DNA of 64,000 nucleotides, taken from assembly GCA_905160935.1 (NCBI GenBank), contig CAJHZI010000447.1, positions 934,001 through 998,000 on the forward strand. The letters are read 5' to 3'. Source of the stretch: Enchytraeus crypticus (taxonomy: Eukaryota > Annelida > Clitellata > Enchytraeida > Enchytraeidae). The notes below the pieces were generated by a model, which was not told the origin of the DNA, made no database searches, and saw nothing but the letters and a program-made list of their open reading frames with translations. Numbering within the stretch: position 1 is the stretch's first letter; each line of letters starts with the position of its first letter. This document shows positions 54,488 through 64,000 of this stretch, in pieces. A program made the position numbers and the translations under genes.

Positions 54488-56767
54488 GGATACAGAATTA
54501 TATACTCTGGAGGTGAAAAGAAATAAAGAAGAGTAGCCATAATATTGGATCGTTTGTTGAAAGATAAGGATACAAAGGTGGTACATTTTAATGCTGGTGA
54601 GAGTGCAGGCTGAGCCAGTAGTTGGTGGTAGTGCAAGTGTATATGCCGACATCCGACTCGGAAGATGAAATATTGAGTTAAAGTATGAGCATATTGAAAA
54701 GTTAATAAAGAAAGAGATGGCTGCGGATCAGGTAAAAATTATATGAGACTGGAATGTAGTGGTAGGATTAGGGAAATATGGAACGGAAGTTGGTAGGTTT
54801 GGTCTTTGAGTGAGAAATAAGAGTGGTCAAGAACTGGTTGATTTCTCTAAGAAAATGAATTTAGTAATAACAAATACATGATACTGGCACGAAAAACGAA
54901 GAAGACATACATGGGAATATAAAAATTCAGGAGACACAGGAAGGTACACATTAGATTAAATATTTAGTTGAACAGAGACATAAGAATAGTATTAAAATTC
55001 GAGAGGTTATCCTGGTTCAGATGCTGACTCAGATCATAACTTAGTCATGGCAAAAGTTGAATTAAGATTAAAGAAAACATCGATTAAAATGCCGAACATT
55101 AAATGGAATTTGATGGGATTGGAAGAAAAGAAATAGCAGTTTCAGTGGGCAATAGATAGGGAAATCAATAAAAACCAGGCTCAAGAAATAAATGGAACAT
55201 ATGAAACATGAAATCTTTTGAGGGAGGCGATAGGAGAACGTACCAAAGAAATGTATGGTTTTCAAAAAGCAAACGTTGCTCAGAAACCTTGAATCACAGC
55301 TGAAATGTTTTATAAAATGGAAGAAAGAAGGAAGTTGAATTATAATAACATGAATAGTGGACTTAAGGAGTACGCATGATTAAATAACGAGCTTAGAAGA
55401 ACAATGGACAAAGCAAAAGTACAACGGTGGAATCATAAGTGCGACGAGCTAACAGAGAAAAGCGAGTAACTAGCTACCATAAAAGAGGACGTTCTGATCA
55501 GCTTCTGATCTGAACACGCAGTTCGAAAATTAACAAAAAACGAAAATAGTGTAGGAACAAAGAACTTAATTTTTAACAACAAGCAGGGCGAGAAGACAGG
55601 TGAGTGATATAAAAATAGGTGGAAAGAATATATAGAGGATTTGTATATCAAAGATGGAAATCCAAAAGTAACTGATTTTGAACTAGAAGAAAAAACCATG
55701 GTTGAGAATAATGAAAGAAGAAATTCTTGAGGCAATTAAAAGTTAAGAGTTACATGTGAACGTAGATTGGAACCTGGAAATGATGTCTTCATATGTTTTG
55801 TAGATTTTGAACAGGCTTTTGATAGTATAGACAAGATAATAATGTTAAACATATTGAGGGTTGGAGTTAACTGGAGAGATAGAAGATTGATTTTAAATAT
55901 GGACATGAATCAGAAAGCAATACTCCCAATCCAGCAAGAGTTATCCGAGGAGGGTGAAATTCGACGAGGGGTAAGACAGGGATGTTGTATTTCATCACTT
56001 TTGTTTTATCTCTATGCCGAGTCAGTAATGGTTCAGGAGATGGAAGATATTGAGGAATAAGTATTGGAGGTAAATTGCTGAAAGATGCGAGGTTTGCAGA
56101 TGATCAAGGTATGCTTGCTAGTAGTGAAGCAGGATTGCAAAAGGTTTTGGATGGTTTGAATGGCACAGCATTAAGATATGGCATTGAATAATACGCGATT
56201 GGAACAGGTAAGAAGCTTCAGGTATTTGGGCCACTTCATCACGGATGATGGGAACTGTGCAACGGAAATAAAACGTAGAACTGCACAGGTGAATGAGGCT
56301 CTCGGAAAGAGAAGAGAACTACTAACAAAAGTCATTTGGAAAAACACAATGATAAAGATTGTGAAAACATTGGTGTTATCAACACTACTCTATGCAAGTG
56401 AAACGTGGACATTAAAGAAAGAAGACATCAGGAAACTAGAAGCATTGGAAATGTGGTTATGACTTTAGGACGGAAAAGATTAGTTGGACTGACAAAATTA
56501 CAAATGAAGAAGTTCTAGAAAGGGTCGGTATAGATAGACAATAAATAAATGTGATAAAAAAAGTTGGATATTATCAGGGGGATGATTTGCTGAAGGATGT
56601 AATAGAAGGAACAATGCCATGGAAAAGAGTTAGAGAAGACGATTCTCAACCTCTATATGATTCCATAGGATACTGGATAATCTGATAACAAGTTCAAATA
56701 TGAAAAATAAGGCTGAATTGGTTAGAAGAGTTATATGCCAAGGACCTGCCGCTATGCTGTGCACTAG
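54488..56767 (+). pseudogene. RTE-a-related LINE (divergent subfamily), internally deleted
   Basis: Endonuclease traces: YRIIYSGG and VAIILDRLLKDKDTKVV (54490-54600), ending with SDHNLVMAKVELRL (about 55030-55070). A linker follows. MKEEILEAIKS (about 55715) jumps directly to RRLEPGNDVFICFVDFEQAF, so the RT fingers are deleted. Then DSIDKIIMLNILRVGVNWRD, GVRQGCCISSLLFYLYAESV (55767-56060), KLLKDARFADDQGMLASSEA with an intact FADD, and TRLEQVRSFRYLGHFITDDG, LVLSTLLYASETWTLKKED (56178-56462). The 3' end CCAAGGACCTGCCGCTATGC TGTGCACTAG is related to the RTE-a terminus. Useful as an outgroup for the RTE-a copies. Confidence 0.85.
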
Positions 56768-57069
56768 AACAAGATTCCAGGATTTAAACTATTGCTAAGA
56801 ATTAGGCAATGAACTATCTTCTACATAAATGCATATAATATCTCTATTATCTGGCAATAGAGTAAATTTTAGTAAATCTAACAAACCTATATAGTGGACG
56901 AACAAACTTCAGGCGGCCTTGAGAGTTAACGAAATCCAAACAAACCGGAATAGCAGTCTCAATCCTCGATAACAGGCAAAGTCGTAACCATCTAGGAGAG
57001 CAGGAAAATTATAGCCATCAAGAGAATAATATACTTGTATTAAAACCGAATAGCTACAGAAAATAAAAA
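56768..57069. other. Spacer, nothing recognised
   Basis: No ORF or repeat signature in about 300 bases. Confidence 0.4.
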
Positions 57070-57093
57070 ATCTATATATATATAACTTTCTTG

Positions 57094-57150
<57 letters not shown>
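57070..57150. repeat. (AT)n array
   Basis: AT run. The adjoining GCTTTCTCTTGTGGTC(A/T)CTGTGT unit is a two-copy 24-bp tandem at about 57169-57215. Confidence 0.9.
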
Positions 57151-57151
<1 letters not shown>

Positions 57152-57257
57152 CACACATATATACATCGCTTTCTCTTGTGGTCACTGTGTTGCTTTCTCT
57201 TGTGGTCTCTGTGTACTCAGTCGTCATCGTATGGTGCTTTGGCGCCTGTTTGAGTAG

Positions 57258-57330
57258 AGTCCGCAAGAGACCTCCCTGACATTGCCTTATGGCGAGGAAC
57301 CGGACGTTAAATTCTTATTGATTAATTGAC
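57258..57330. repeat. Dispersed repeat, partner of 42192-42265
   Basis: GACCTCCCTGACATTGCCTT, ATGGCGAGGAACCGGACGTT, AAATTCTTATTGATTAATTG is the reverse complement of the 42.2-kb unit with a handful of substitutions. Confidence 0.8.
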
Positions 57331-58088
57331 AAAACAAAGTCGTGTTCGTAAGAGAGCTTATAACTCAAGAACCGCTGGACGGATTTTAATGATCTCGGAC
57401 ATTTTGGATTCGCCTCCAGCAGCCCTGTATAATGGCCAAATATTGGTATAAATCAAAACACGTCAAATTATAACATGCGGCCATCTGTCGAGTGACGTAA
57501 TGATTTACATTAAATTTTATAATTTCCATAACACTCCCACCCCTTCCAACCCCCTCCTATCGAAATGTCAAGAACTAATTACAAAAACAAAGTTTTATCA
57601 ATTATGCCCTCCTCCCCTTTCCCTTTCAATCCCCTAAACTACGATTTTCCAATACGATATAAGAATCAGGAATGATTTTCATTAAAAACGGTATATTAAT
57701 TTTAAAAGGCATATTATATATATGGCGTTTAAACAGCTTAAGATGGTTTAAGCCAGTTTCTACCATAAATCAGTCCGAAGAGGTTTTGGGCGCCTAAAAC
57801 TAAAAAAAACTAAACTCTTTTATTCGTAGGTAATTATTTTTAAAAAGCTTAGACAGGCTTTTATAATACAAAGCTATAATTGTCATCGTTTTACACTTAT
57901 TGCAATAAAAGATCAATTATAAGGTTGATTTCTTCATATACGTTGCGCAAAATAATTTTTAATTACATTAAAATTAATATTTTTATATAAAAGAACAATT
58001 ATTTACCCTACTGAAATTTTTCAAGGGGTGGATACCTTAGATTGCACCTTAATAGAAAATGAAAAGTACATGTAGAAAAAATACAAAC
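57331..58088. other. Intronic or intergenic DNA 3' of the LTA4H-like exon
   Basis: No further exon is recognisable on the minus strand, so the next exon of the host gene must lie further away or be unrecognised. GCTTATAACTCAAGAACCGC at about 57357 resembles text common in invertebrate repeats, but I cannot name one. Confidence 0.4.
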
Positions 58089-58334
58089 CTGAATTTTATT
58101 TCACTGTTGTTCTTTGCACTCAGTTGATAAAAGTTGTCAAGTCTAGCCACAGTAGACGGAAAAAGTGGAGGCCGATCAAGCAGCTGACCCAAGAACTCTG
58201 TCAGCTGATGAGGTGTAAAGTCATCAATATCACTTGCTGAGAACTTGTTCAGAGCAGACACGTCTTTCTTTCCATCTGCTTCACACCAGCGTTGAGCCAA
58301 CGATACACAGGCATCAGTCAGGCTGGTGTCAAAT
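58089..58334 (-). CDS. Leukotriene A4 hydrolase-like gene, one internal exon (82 codons)
   Basis: This is the only host-gene sequence seen. Minus translation FDTSLTDACVSLAQRWCEAD, FSASDIDDFTPHQLTEFLGQ, LLDRPPLF and VYQ-like NFYQLSAKNNSEIKFR matches the C-terminal helical domain of LTA4H-type M1 metallopeptidases (bifunctional epoxide hydrolase/aminopeptidase, cytosolic). The boundaries fit splicing: ATTTTTACAG before the exon (58335 on) and AG/GTTTGT after it (58088 down). The exon is 246 bp: 1 base completing a codon, 81 codons, 2 bases left over, so the phases are consistent. No stop or shift is present, and it looks functional. The catalytic HExxH lies in exons outside the window. RNPEP-type paralogues are an alternative. 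Confidence 0.85.
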
Positions 58335-59088
58335 CTGTAAAAATTACAGTGCCAGAAATCTCTGAATAAGACTCTTACTCTATTAATTTTCAAATGCTAG
58401 TTAATACATGACCAGAGTTTTCATTCCAAATTGCTGAAAATACATTTAAGGTCATTCAGGACATCATGAGCACGGTTCAGATGTCCTTTTCTTAAAAAAA
58501 TTATTCCTCTAAATAAATTTTTCCGAGTTTCAATTCTGCGAACTTATCCACTGCAAAGTTGTCTAACAGATGGCGCAGCCTAAGGTCACAAGTGAAAAAA
58601 TGTCTCTGATCCATTCAATGTCCCAGTGGCTCACCGGGCTCATACCGGCAAAGCAACGATTCTATAAAGAGATTATATTGAATAAACTGATTTTTAGATC
58701 CCTATGGCTCAATGTGTAGGGCGACAGATACAGTCATGATCTTTTAAATGGCTGTCCCTGATATAGTTGGTTCAATTCTCAGTCGAGATGATCAGTGAGT
58801 AAATTCTGTTTAATTATTATCTGACGAATAAGCAAGTTTTATAGAATAAAAATTCTAGCCCAAAGAGCCATGGATGTGCTTTGTTATTTCTTCTTGTGTA
58901 CTTATTTGATTAAATTCTCCATTAGCTTAATATTTTACCATTAGAGTAGGAAATGTTGATGGGTTTTACAATGAACCCACGAAACAAATCCACAGAAATA
59001 TAGTACTGCATTGGAGAAATTCAGCAATAGAATTTTAATTCCCTTTGCGTATGTCGCAATCGTTGAGCTAGGGAATTTTTCGCGAACC
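58335..59088. other. Presumed intron upstream of the LTA4H-like exon
   Basis: AT-rich DNA without a further recognisable exon. It contains the SINE copy at 58690-58830. Confidence 0.45.
58690..58830 (+). mobile_element. tRNA-derived SINE, copy 3 (diverged)
   Basis: TATGGCTCAATGTGTAGGGC gives an A-box-like start, and GTTGGTTCAATTCTCAGTCG a B-box-like GGTTCAATTC. GATGATCAGTGAGTAAATTC then parallels CGCTGATCAGAGAGTAAAAT of copy 1. The rest of the body is lost. Confidence 0.6.
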
Positions 59089-59112
59089 TAAATATATATA
59101 TATATATATACA

Positions 59113-59858
59113 CAGGATGAGTAAAAAAAAAAGATAACACCTGCAAAAAGTTTGAATATCTCAGGCTACTGTTAATATTTTCAAATAAAACTGTCACCAA
59201 TTACTAAAGGACTAATTTCTGATGGTCTGGCCAATTTTCATCCATTTTGGTACATAGATTGGCTAGTTATGCAAGTTTCAACAGAGCAACCCCCCATTTT
59301 TACCTAAAAAAGGCGTAAAGCACCTCCTGCAGTTCTGTCTTGTTTTTAGGCTTCGGCTGGTGTTTCTGATAGAGATGCAGCATGGTTCCCCAGATATGGT
59401 AATACAGAGGATTATGATCGGGTGAGTTTGGAGGCCATTCATTCTACTCGATGAAATCGGGGTTTCTCTTGCTGATCCATTCCTGTGCACGACGAAATGC
59501 ATGAGCCGGTGTACCATTCTGTTGAAAGATGAAACCATTGGTAGAAGAGCATAGCAATCATCAAACAGCTCCGGAAGCAAAGTGTTGACGTAATACTGAG
59601 AGTTTACCTTTACTTTCTGGTCAATGAAGTGCTATCTGCCCTAACCATTGTAGCAAACGCCATTTTTAGGTAAAAATGGGGGGTTGCTCTGCTGAAACTT
59701 GAATAACTAGCCAATCTATATACCAAAATGGATGAAAATTGGCCAGCCCATCAGAAATTAGTCCTTTAGTAATTGGTAAAAGTTTTATTTGAAAATATTA
59801 ACAATAGCCTGAGATATTCAAACTTTTTGCAGGTGTTATCATTTTTTTACTCACCCTG
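59113..59858 (-). mobile_element. mariner-like element with about 200-bp TIRs in (TA)n
   Basis: The left CAGGATGAGTAAAAAAAAAA and the reversed right end CAGGGTGAGTAAAAAAATGA continue together through AACACCTGCAAAAAGTTTGA, ATATCTCAGGCTA and AATTTTCATCCATTTTGG to CAAGTTTCA. Both sides are TA-rich. The interior holds only the 3' half of a transposase gene, so it is a non-autonomous deletion derivative. Confidence 0.88.
59283..59640 (-). pseudogene. mariner-type transposase fragment (DD37D-like spacing)
   Basis: In one minus frame: VSSFNRMV at the start of 59580-59278; in another, IFQQNGTPAHAFRRAQEWIS, KRNPDFIE then a stop, NEWPPNSPDHNPLYYHIWGT and MLHLYQKHQPKPKNKTELQE. The second catalytic Asp is Asn (QQNG for QQDG). 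The third position, 37 residues later, is Tyr where Asp is expected (NPLDYH). The N-terminal half and first Asp are missing. Inactive. Confidence 0.82.
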
Positions 59859-59941
59859 TATATATAAATATATATTTAAATATATATATATATATCTATA
59901 TATATATAAAATAAATTTTAATAAAAAAATATATATATTCT

Positions 59942-60001
<60 letters not shown>

Positions 60002-60004
60002 TGT
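59859..60004. repeat. (AT)n and (AC)n array
   Basis: AT array ending in ACACACACAC, between the mariner-like element and the start of a Tc1-like element. Confidence 0.95.
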
Positions 60005-60006
60005 AT

Positions 60007-60728
60007 ACAGTCTTGAGCAGAATGGATGCATCACTTTAGAAAAATAGTTATTTTGACATATATATTACCAAGTTACATCTCAATTATTATCTCATGCATT
60101 TAATACAAATTTTATATGATTATCTCTCATTCCTACATATTATCCTTTGAAACAGTTGTTGATGAGTCATGTGTAGGGATTTTAAATCGTTCGGTAACAC
60201 AGATGGGTGTTTTTACAGTCTTTTTACATTTCAAATGAGCGCCAAATCATGTTTGTTTTTAATATTTTTTTTATTTTCCGGCTTTTAACTATCAGAAATT
60301 ATATTACTAGATTTTAATCATAATTAATTAGTATTTTTCAAACCTTATATGTGTTAAATGACTAATAATTAATGTTGCTTAAACCACCTATCAATCAATT
60401 CATTTTATGTTGTCTGCAGCTGTGCTTACCCTTTCTGTCATTCTCTTATACTCAAATGAATTATTATTTCTCTTATTTGTATGTCTTTGACTAAAAGAAG
60501 CCTTATTTAATTGTTGATCTTGTATAAGCAAGCATGCCTGGCACACGAATATTACCAACAACTCACTCTCAAATTATGCTACAGCATAGAAATGGACATT
60601 CCAGTAGACAATTTGCTACAAGATTGGGACTGGTAAAATCCATAGTAATCAGATCACTGAAAATGCAACAGAAAACCAATCAGTTTTACTACGAGGAGCC
60701 CAAAGGGCGACCAAGAGCAACATCCAAA

Positions 60729-60731
<3 letters not shown>
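60007..60731 (+). mobile_element. Tc1-like element, 5' part only
   Basis: CAGTCTTGAGCAGAATGGAT follows TATA and looks like a Tc1-type terminus. About 500 bases on, an ATG at 60534 opens a transposase N-terminus, which is cut at 60731 by (AT)n. No right TIR is found. Confidence 0.6.
60534..60731 (+). pseudogene. Tc1-like transposase N-terminal (HTH) fragment
   Basis: The frame contains RNGHSSRQFATRLGLVKSIV, then KMQQKTNQFYYEEPKGRPRA. This is the paired-type HTH layout of Tc1 transposases (GxSxRxIAxxLGxSxxTV ... GRPR). The remaining frame is (AT)n-coded Tyr-Ile. The DDE core is absent. Confidence 0.7.

Positions 60732-60818
<87 letters not shown>
60732..60818. repeat. (AT)n then (AC)n
   Basis: Dinucleotide array separating the Tc1 fragment from the next LINE. 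Confidence 0.95.
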
Positions 60819-60820
<2 letters not shown>

Positions 60821-60825
60821 GAAGA

Positions 60826-62825
60826 TGAACGACAAAAGAAGTAGCAGAATTTGATTGAGTCAACTAATATGACACATAATAGCAAGTAAGCTTGGTCAAA
60901 TATTAGAAAACTAACAAACGATTACACAAAGCCAAAAGTCTATAGCAGTGTAACAGCAAATCAGGTTGCCCATCAACTTATACTTAATGGTAAGAGCCCT
61001 ACAGGTTCGCACAAAGAACCACGGCCAAAGATAGCGCCAAATCAACGCTGCTCTGATGTGAATGGTTATATATTGCAGCCATTCACATCAGACGAACTTC
61101 TGACTGCAATTGATTATCTAAAGAATGCCAAAGCATGTGGAATACATAACATAGGGAGTGAGTTAATCAAGCACTTTGGAACCAAGGCCAGAGCGTGGTT
61201 GCTAGAGCTGTACAATGAATGTATAACAAACTATACAATGCCATGCTTATGGAGACAAGCAAAAGTTTTAGCTTTACTCAAACCTGGAAAAGATCCCAAT
61301 GATGCAAAAAGCTACAGGCCAATATCACTACTATGCCATACGTACAAGCTACTAGAACGCATGATCCTTGATCGAATGCTGCCAATGGTCGATGAAAAGT
61401 TGATAGAGCAGCAATGTGGGTTCCGTCCCGGGAAATCATGCACCAGTCAGATAGTAAACGTAACCCAATACGTCAAAGATGGCTTTGAGATGGGTCTCAT
61501 TACTGGAGCTGTATTTGTGGATTTGTCAGCTGCATACGACACTGTGTGCCATAGACGACTCATCACGAAGTAGAACAACATGAAGAAGGACTATAAATTG
61601 ACTAAATTCTTCCAACAACTCCTAGCGAATCCTCGATTTCATGTTGAACTGGGAGGTCACCGAAAGAGCAGCTGGAGGAAGCAGCAGAATGGTCTTCCTC
61701 AAGGGAGTGTTTTAGCGCCGATTCTGTTCGACATCTATACTAATGATCAGCCAATTATGCAGAATACCAGAAGTTTCATCTATGCTGATGACAACTGTTC
61801 CGCTTATCAGTCTAAGAATTTCAATGACATTGAAAAACGATTAAATGAAGTCTTAAAATCACTATCGGTATATTATGTGAAAAATCACCAAAAAAACTAA
61901 CCCTGCCAAAACAAAAGTATGCACCTTTCATTTAAGAAATAAGGATGCTAGTAAGGAGCTTAAAGTTACATGGGAAGGTGAAGAACTACAACATTGTACA
62001 CACCCAGTATACCTTGGTGTAACTTTAGATAGGACTCCGAGTTTCAAACAGCATGTAGGAAAGACAAAGGCACAAGTCAGTACAAGAAATTTAAATATTA
62101 GGAAAACTGGCGAACACTCATTGGGGTGCAAAGGCCAACACAATACACTCCACAGCATTGGCCCTCTGCTAATCTAGCGCTGAGTAGGCCTGCGCTGTTT
62201 GGGTCGCTCCACACATACCCATAAAATTGACAGTGCTCTTAATGCTGCGTGTCGTCATATAACAGGTTGCCTGAAACCAAAAGTAAGGACAGTCTGTACT
62301 TGCTCTATGGCATAGCACCACCAGCCATCAGACGTAATGTGGCTAGACAAGCCGAGTAGACAAGAACTGGATCAACGACATCCATTACATGGTGAAAATC
62401 CTCGGAGATCGCGACTCAAATCAGGGCACAGCTTGTTAAATTCAGTGTCGCCACTAACTCAGTCAGTGGAGCAAGCTCGCCTCCAGATGTGGAGAAAACA
62501 TCTCCAATCAGTTCCAGAGGATAAAATATGTGTAGAAGCATCAGAAAGTCTTCCGTGTGGCTGCGATGAGGATCGATGAACGTGGTTATGCTTAAAGCTT
62601 AAAGACAGGTGTCGGTCGGACGAAGATTGCGATGAGCCGATGGGGTTATTATAATGGTTCTACAGTATGTGAATGCGACAGGAAGAGGAGGACAGTGACC
62701 ATTTGATGAATTGCAACTTGACCGGTGATGGAGTCACGTGTGAGGATCTCAGAGAGTTGCAATGATCGGGCGAGAGATTGTGTCAGACGCTGGATTAATG
62801 CTGTATGAGGACACAATAAGAAGAA
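60826..62825 (+). pseudogene. Jockey-group LINE ORF2, 5'-truncated
   Basis: Linker traces: SVTANQVAHQLILNGKSPTG. RT: YILQPFTSDELLTAIDYLKN, LWRQAKVLALLKPGKDPNDA, KSYRPISLLCHTYKLLERMI, QQCGFRPGKSCTSQIVNVTQ and GAVFVDLSAAYDTVCHRRLI with the first Asp (61058-61573). Then FQQLLANPRFHVELGGHRKS, NGLPQGSVLAPILFDIYTND and SFIYADDNCSA with the catalytic pair (61580-61900). The C-terminus is scattered over three frames, including QARLQMWRKHLQSVPEDKIC (62337-62579). The 3' end is near GACACAATAAGAAGAAGAG. A single TAG at 61571 and later frameshifts inactivate it. Confidence 0.87.
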
Positions 62826-62880
62826 GAGCTGTGTTTTTTATAACTGATACCTTACATTATCCTTGTATTTAAACACCTTT
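62826..62880. repeat. Remnant of the fold-back element terminus
   Basis: TGTTTTTTATAACTGATACC matches the terminus of the element at 10842 (CTGTTTTTTATAACTGATAC), with weaker similarity for 20 further bases. It marks the boundary between two LINEs. Confidence 0.65.
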
Positions 62881-63209
62881 TTGTCTTACAATGTTTTGCC
62901 TTTACTTTAATTGGTTGATTTATTTCTGCTTCACCCACAGAAAGAAATCATTTCCCGTTTTTCATTCTACAGACGCGCTTTCCTTGCTCTTTCTTAACAT
63001 TTATCTTGTCTTAGCCCTCACTACTCCACACATAATCAACCATTTCACAGGCAATTCCATTGACCATATTTCTTCCTCATGTATACTCACCTACCAACCT
63101 ATACCGCATGCCTCCGTTTGTCAATGCCTTGATCCTTTACCTTTGCCATACTTTTTCAAATCCTATCTTAATTTTTTTCACTTGACCTCACCTATAAACG
63201 ACATTTAAA

Positions 63210-63266
63210 CTTCATTTTTCCTTTCTCTTAATTCTAGCTGGCGATGTTGAATTAAATCCCGGCCCT
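63210..63266 (+). other. 2A-like (ribosome-skipping) peptide motif
   Basis: The frame reads LHFSFLLILAGDVELNPGP. The terminal GDVELNPGP fits the DxExNPG-P consensus of 2A peptides, and the preceding hydrophobic stretch is usual for 2A-like and signal-type sequences at the start of L2/CR1-clade LINE proteins. In active elements it separates an N-terminal peptide from the endonuclease-RT protein during translation. The frame meets TAA within 20 bases (63276-63278 region), so this copy is probably broken. Confidence 0.85.
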
Positions 63267-63296
63267 GATTCATTTTTTTTCTAACCTGTCCACTTA

Positions 63297-63990
63297 CTGC
63301 CTCAATGTTCGGTATGCCACAACTATTACAAAAAATCTATACAAACCTGAGCTCATTCAACAGTTTCTTCTCGACGACTCCATTGATATTCTGTTTTGAC
63401 AGAATCATGGCTTTCTCCTGATACTCCACCTACTGTCCTTAACTCTCTCACTCCCCGTGACTATTCTATTCAACACATCGGTCGTTGTTCTGGTCATGGT
63501 GGTGGCATAGCTTCCATTTTTAGGTCAACTTTTTCTTTTTCTGTTTTTAATGGTTCTCCATTGTTATCCTTTGAATATATGTCGTTTCGTCTTGTATGCA
63601 AACTCGAATCCTATTTCTTTTTGATTGTCATGAGACCACCTTCTTTATTCAAAGCCAATTTCATTTCTGCTTTTTCTTTGCTTCTTGAAGACATTGCCTC
63701 ATCACCCACTGATTTAATAATTATGGGTGATTTCAGCATCCATCTAGACTCTGATGACTATTATTCTGCTTCCTTTTTATGCACACTTCATGCTTTAGAT
63801 TTCGCACAACATATATCTTCCCCTACTCTCTCCTTTGGTCACATTCTTGATCTGCTGATCACTCGAAGCAACATGACATTTCTTGATCAGGGAATCTCCG
63901 ATCCTTCATTATCAGATCACAGTGCAATTTTCTGTAAATTGCCTGTGACTGTTAATGTACACCCTTCCAGAACACTTAAAACTTGCAGAA
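63297..63990 (+). pseudogene. LINE APE endonuclease domain, frameshifted, 3'-incomplete
   Basis: CLNVRYATTITKNLYKPELI and LLDDSIDILF lie in one frame. TESWLSPDTPPTVLNSLTPR, YSIQHIGRCSGHGGGIASIF, IMGDFSIHLDSDD, FGHILDLLITRSNMTFLDQG and PSLSDHSAIFCKLPV lie in the next. These are the catalytic E (TESWL), D/N-type (GDFSIH, where N is replaced by S) and SDH boxes of APE endonucleases. At least one frameshift near 63398. The RT domain lies beyond the window. Confidence 0.85.
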
Positions 63991-64000
63991 AACCCACTTC

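Larger units (their letters stand above)
62893..64000 (+). mobile_element. L2/CR1-group LINE with 2A-like motif, cut by window end
   Basis: The 5' region and ORF start of an APE-type LINE continue past the last base. An upstream frame (62891-63208, 105 aa) is pyrimidine-rich and may be 5' UTR or a short ORF. The 2A-like peptide and endonuclease are listed separately. Confidence 0.8.

Noticed and set aside
56768..58088. Search for the next LTA4H exon on the minus strand
   Set aside because: No block with the expected WLRLC or MKFTRPLF-type coding and splice borders could be found; I do not report one.

Overview
The window is AT-rich animal genomic DNA and almost all of it is transposable-element debris. 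The evidence for a metazoan is: several clades of APE-type LINEs, Tc1/mariner and hAT-like DNA transposons in (TA)n or with 8-bp target-site duplications (TSDs), a 5S-rRNA-derived sequence, tRNA-derived SINEs, many di/tri/tetranucleotide arrays, and a spliced exon of a leukotriene A4 hydrolase-like gene. The mix is typical of an invertebrate, perhaps marine, but the phylum cannot be fixed from the sequence. No bacterial-type operon, rRNA operon, CRISPR array or intact protein-coding gene is present.

Layout. 1-7 kb: RTE-type LINE tail, large microsatellites, a 5S-like sequence, a hAT-like element (2418-4595) carrying a second hAT-like MITE nested in it (3056-3771), a 428-bp tandem duplication and a 40-bp minisatellite. 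7-15 kb: RTE-a copy, a dead Tc1 element (DD34E transposase), and a fold-back element split by a Jockey/CR1-group LINE. 15-23 kb: two RTE-tailed composite repeats (the second at 23.7 kb), a nearly full-length but broken RTE-a copy, and a DDE transposon with AGGGTGA termini. 23.9-30.2 kb: a Jockey-type LINE (CCHC gag plus ORF2) interrupted by a second LINE; the host frame resumes exactly on the far side. 31-38 kb: an L2-type LINE, tail-to-tail L2 fragments and tRNA-derived SINEs. 38.6-40.4 kb: a 5'-truncated RTE-b LINE with a 13-bp TSD. 41-48 kb: small MITEs, short LINE tails and featureless AT-rich DNA. 48-52 kb: a LINE fragment, a TIR element in (TA)n, a 149-bp tandem duplication and an RTE-c LINE. 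52.5-57 kb: a second AGGGTGA transposon and two RTE-a copies. 58.1-58.3 kb: the single host-gene exon (minus strand). 59-64 kb: a mariner-like element, a Tc1 N-terminal fragment, a Jockey-group LINE, and the 5' part of an L2/CR1-type LINE with a 2A-like DVELNPGP motif, running off the window end.

The likely host context is a long intron or introns of the LTA4H-like gene and its flanks, filled by successive insertions. Every mobile-element ORF seen carries stops, frameshifts, deletions or truncation, except that the last LINE is cut by the window edge and cannot be fully judged. I found no convincing undescribed biological system. The most useful signals are the dated nesting (perfect TSDs, frame-continuous interruption), RTE copies ending in (AT)n or (GA)n, a possible SINE-like family borrowing the RTE 3' tail, and the 2A-like motif.
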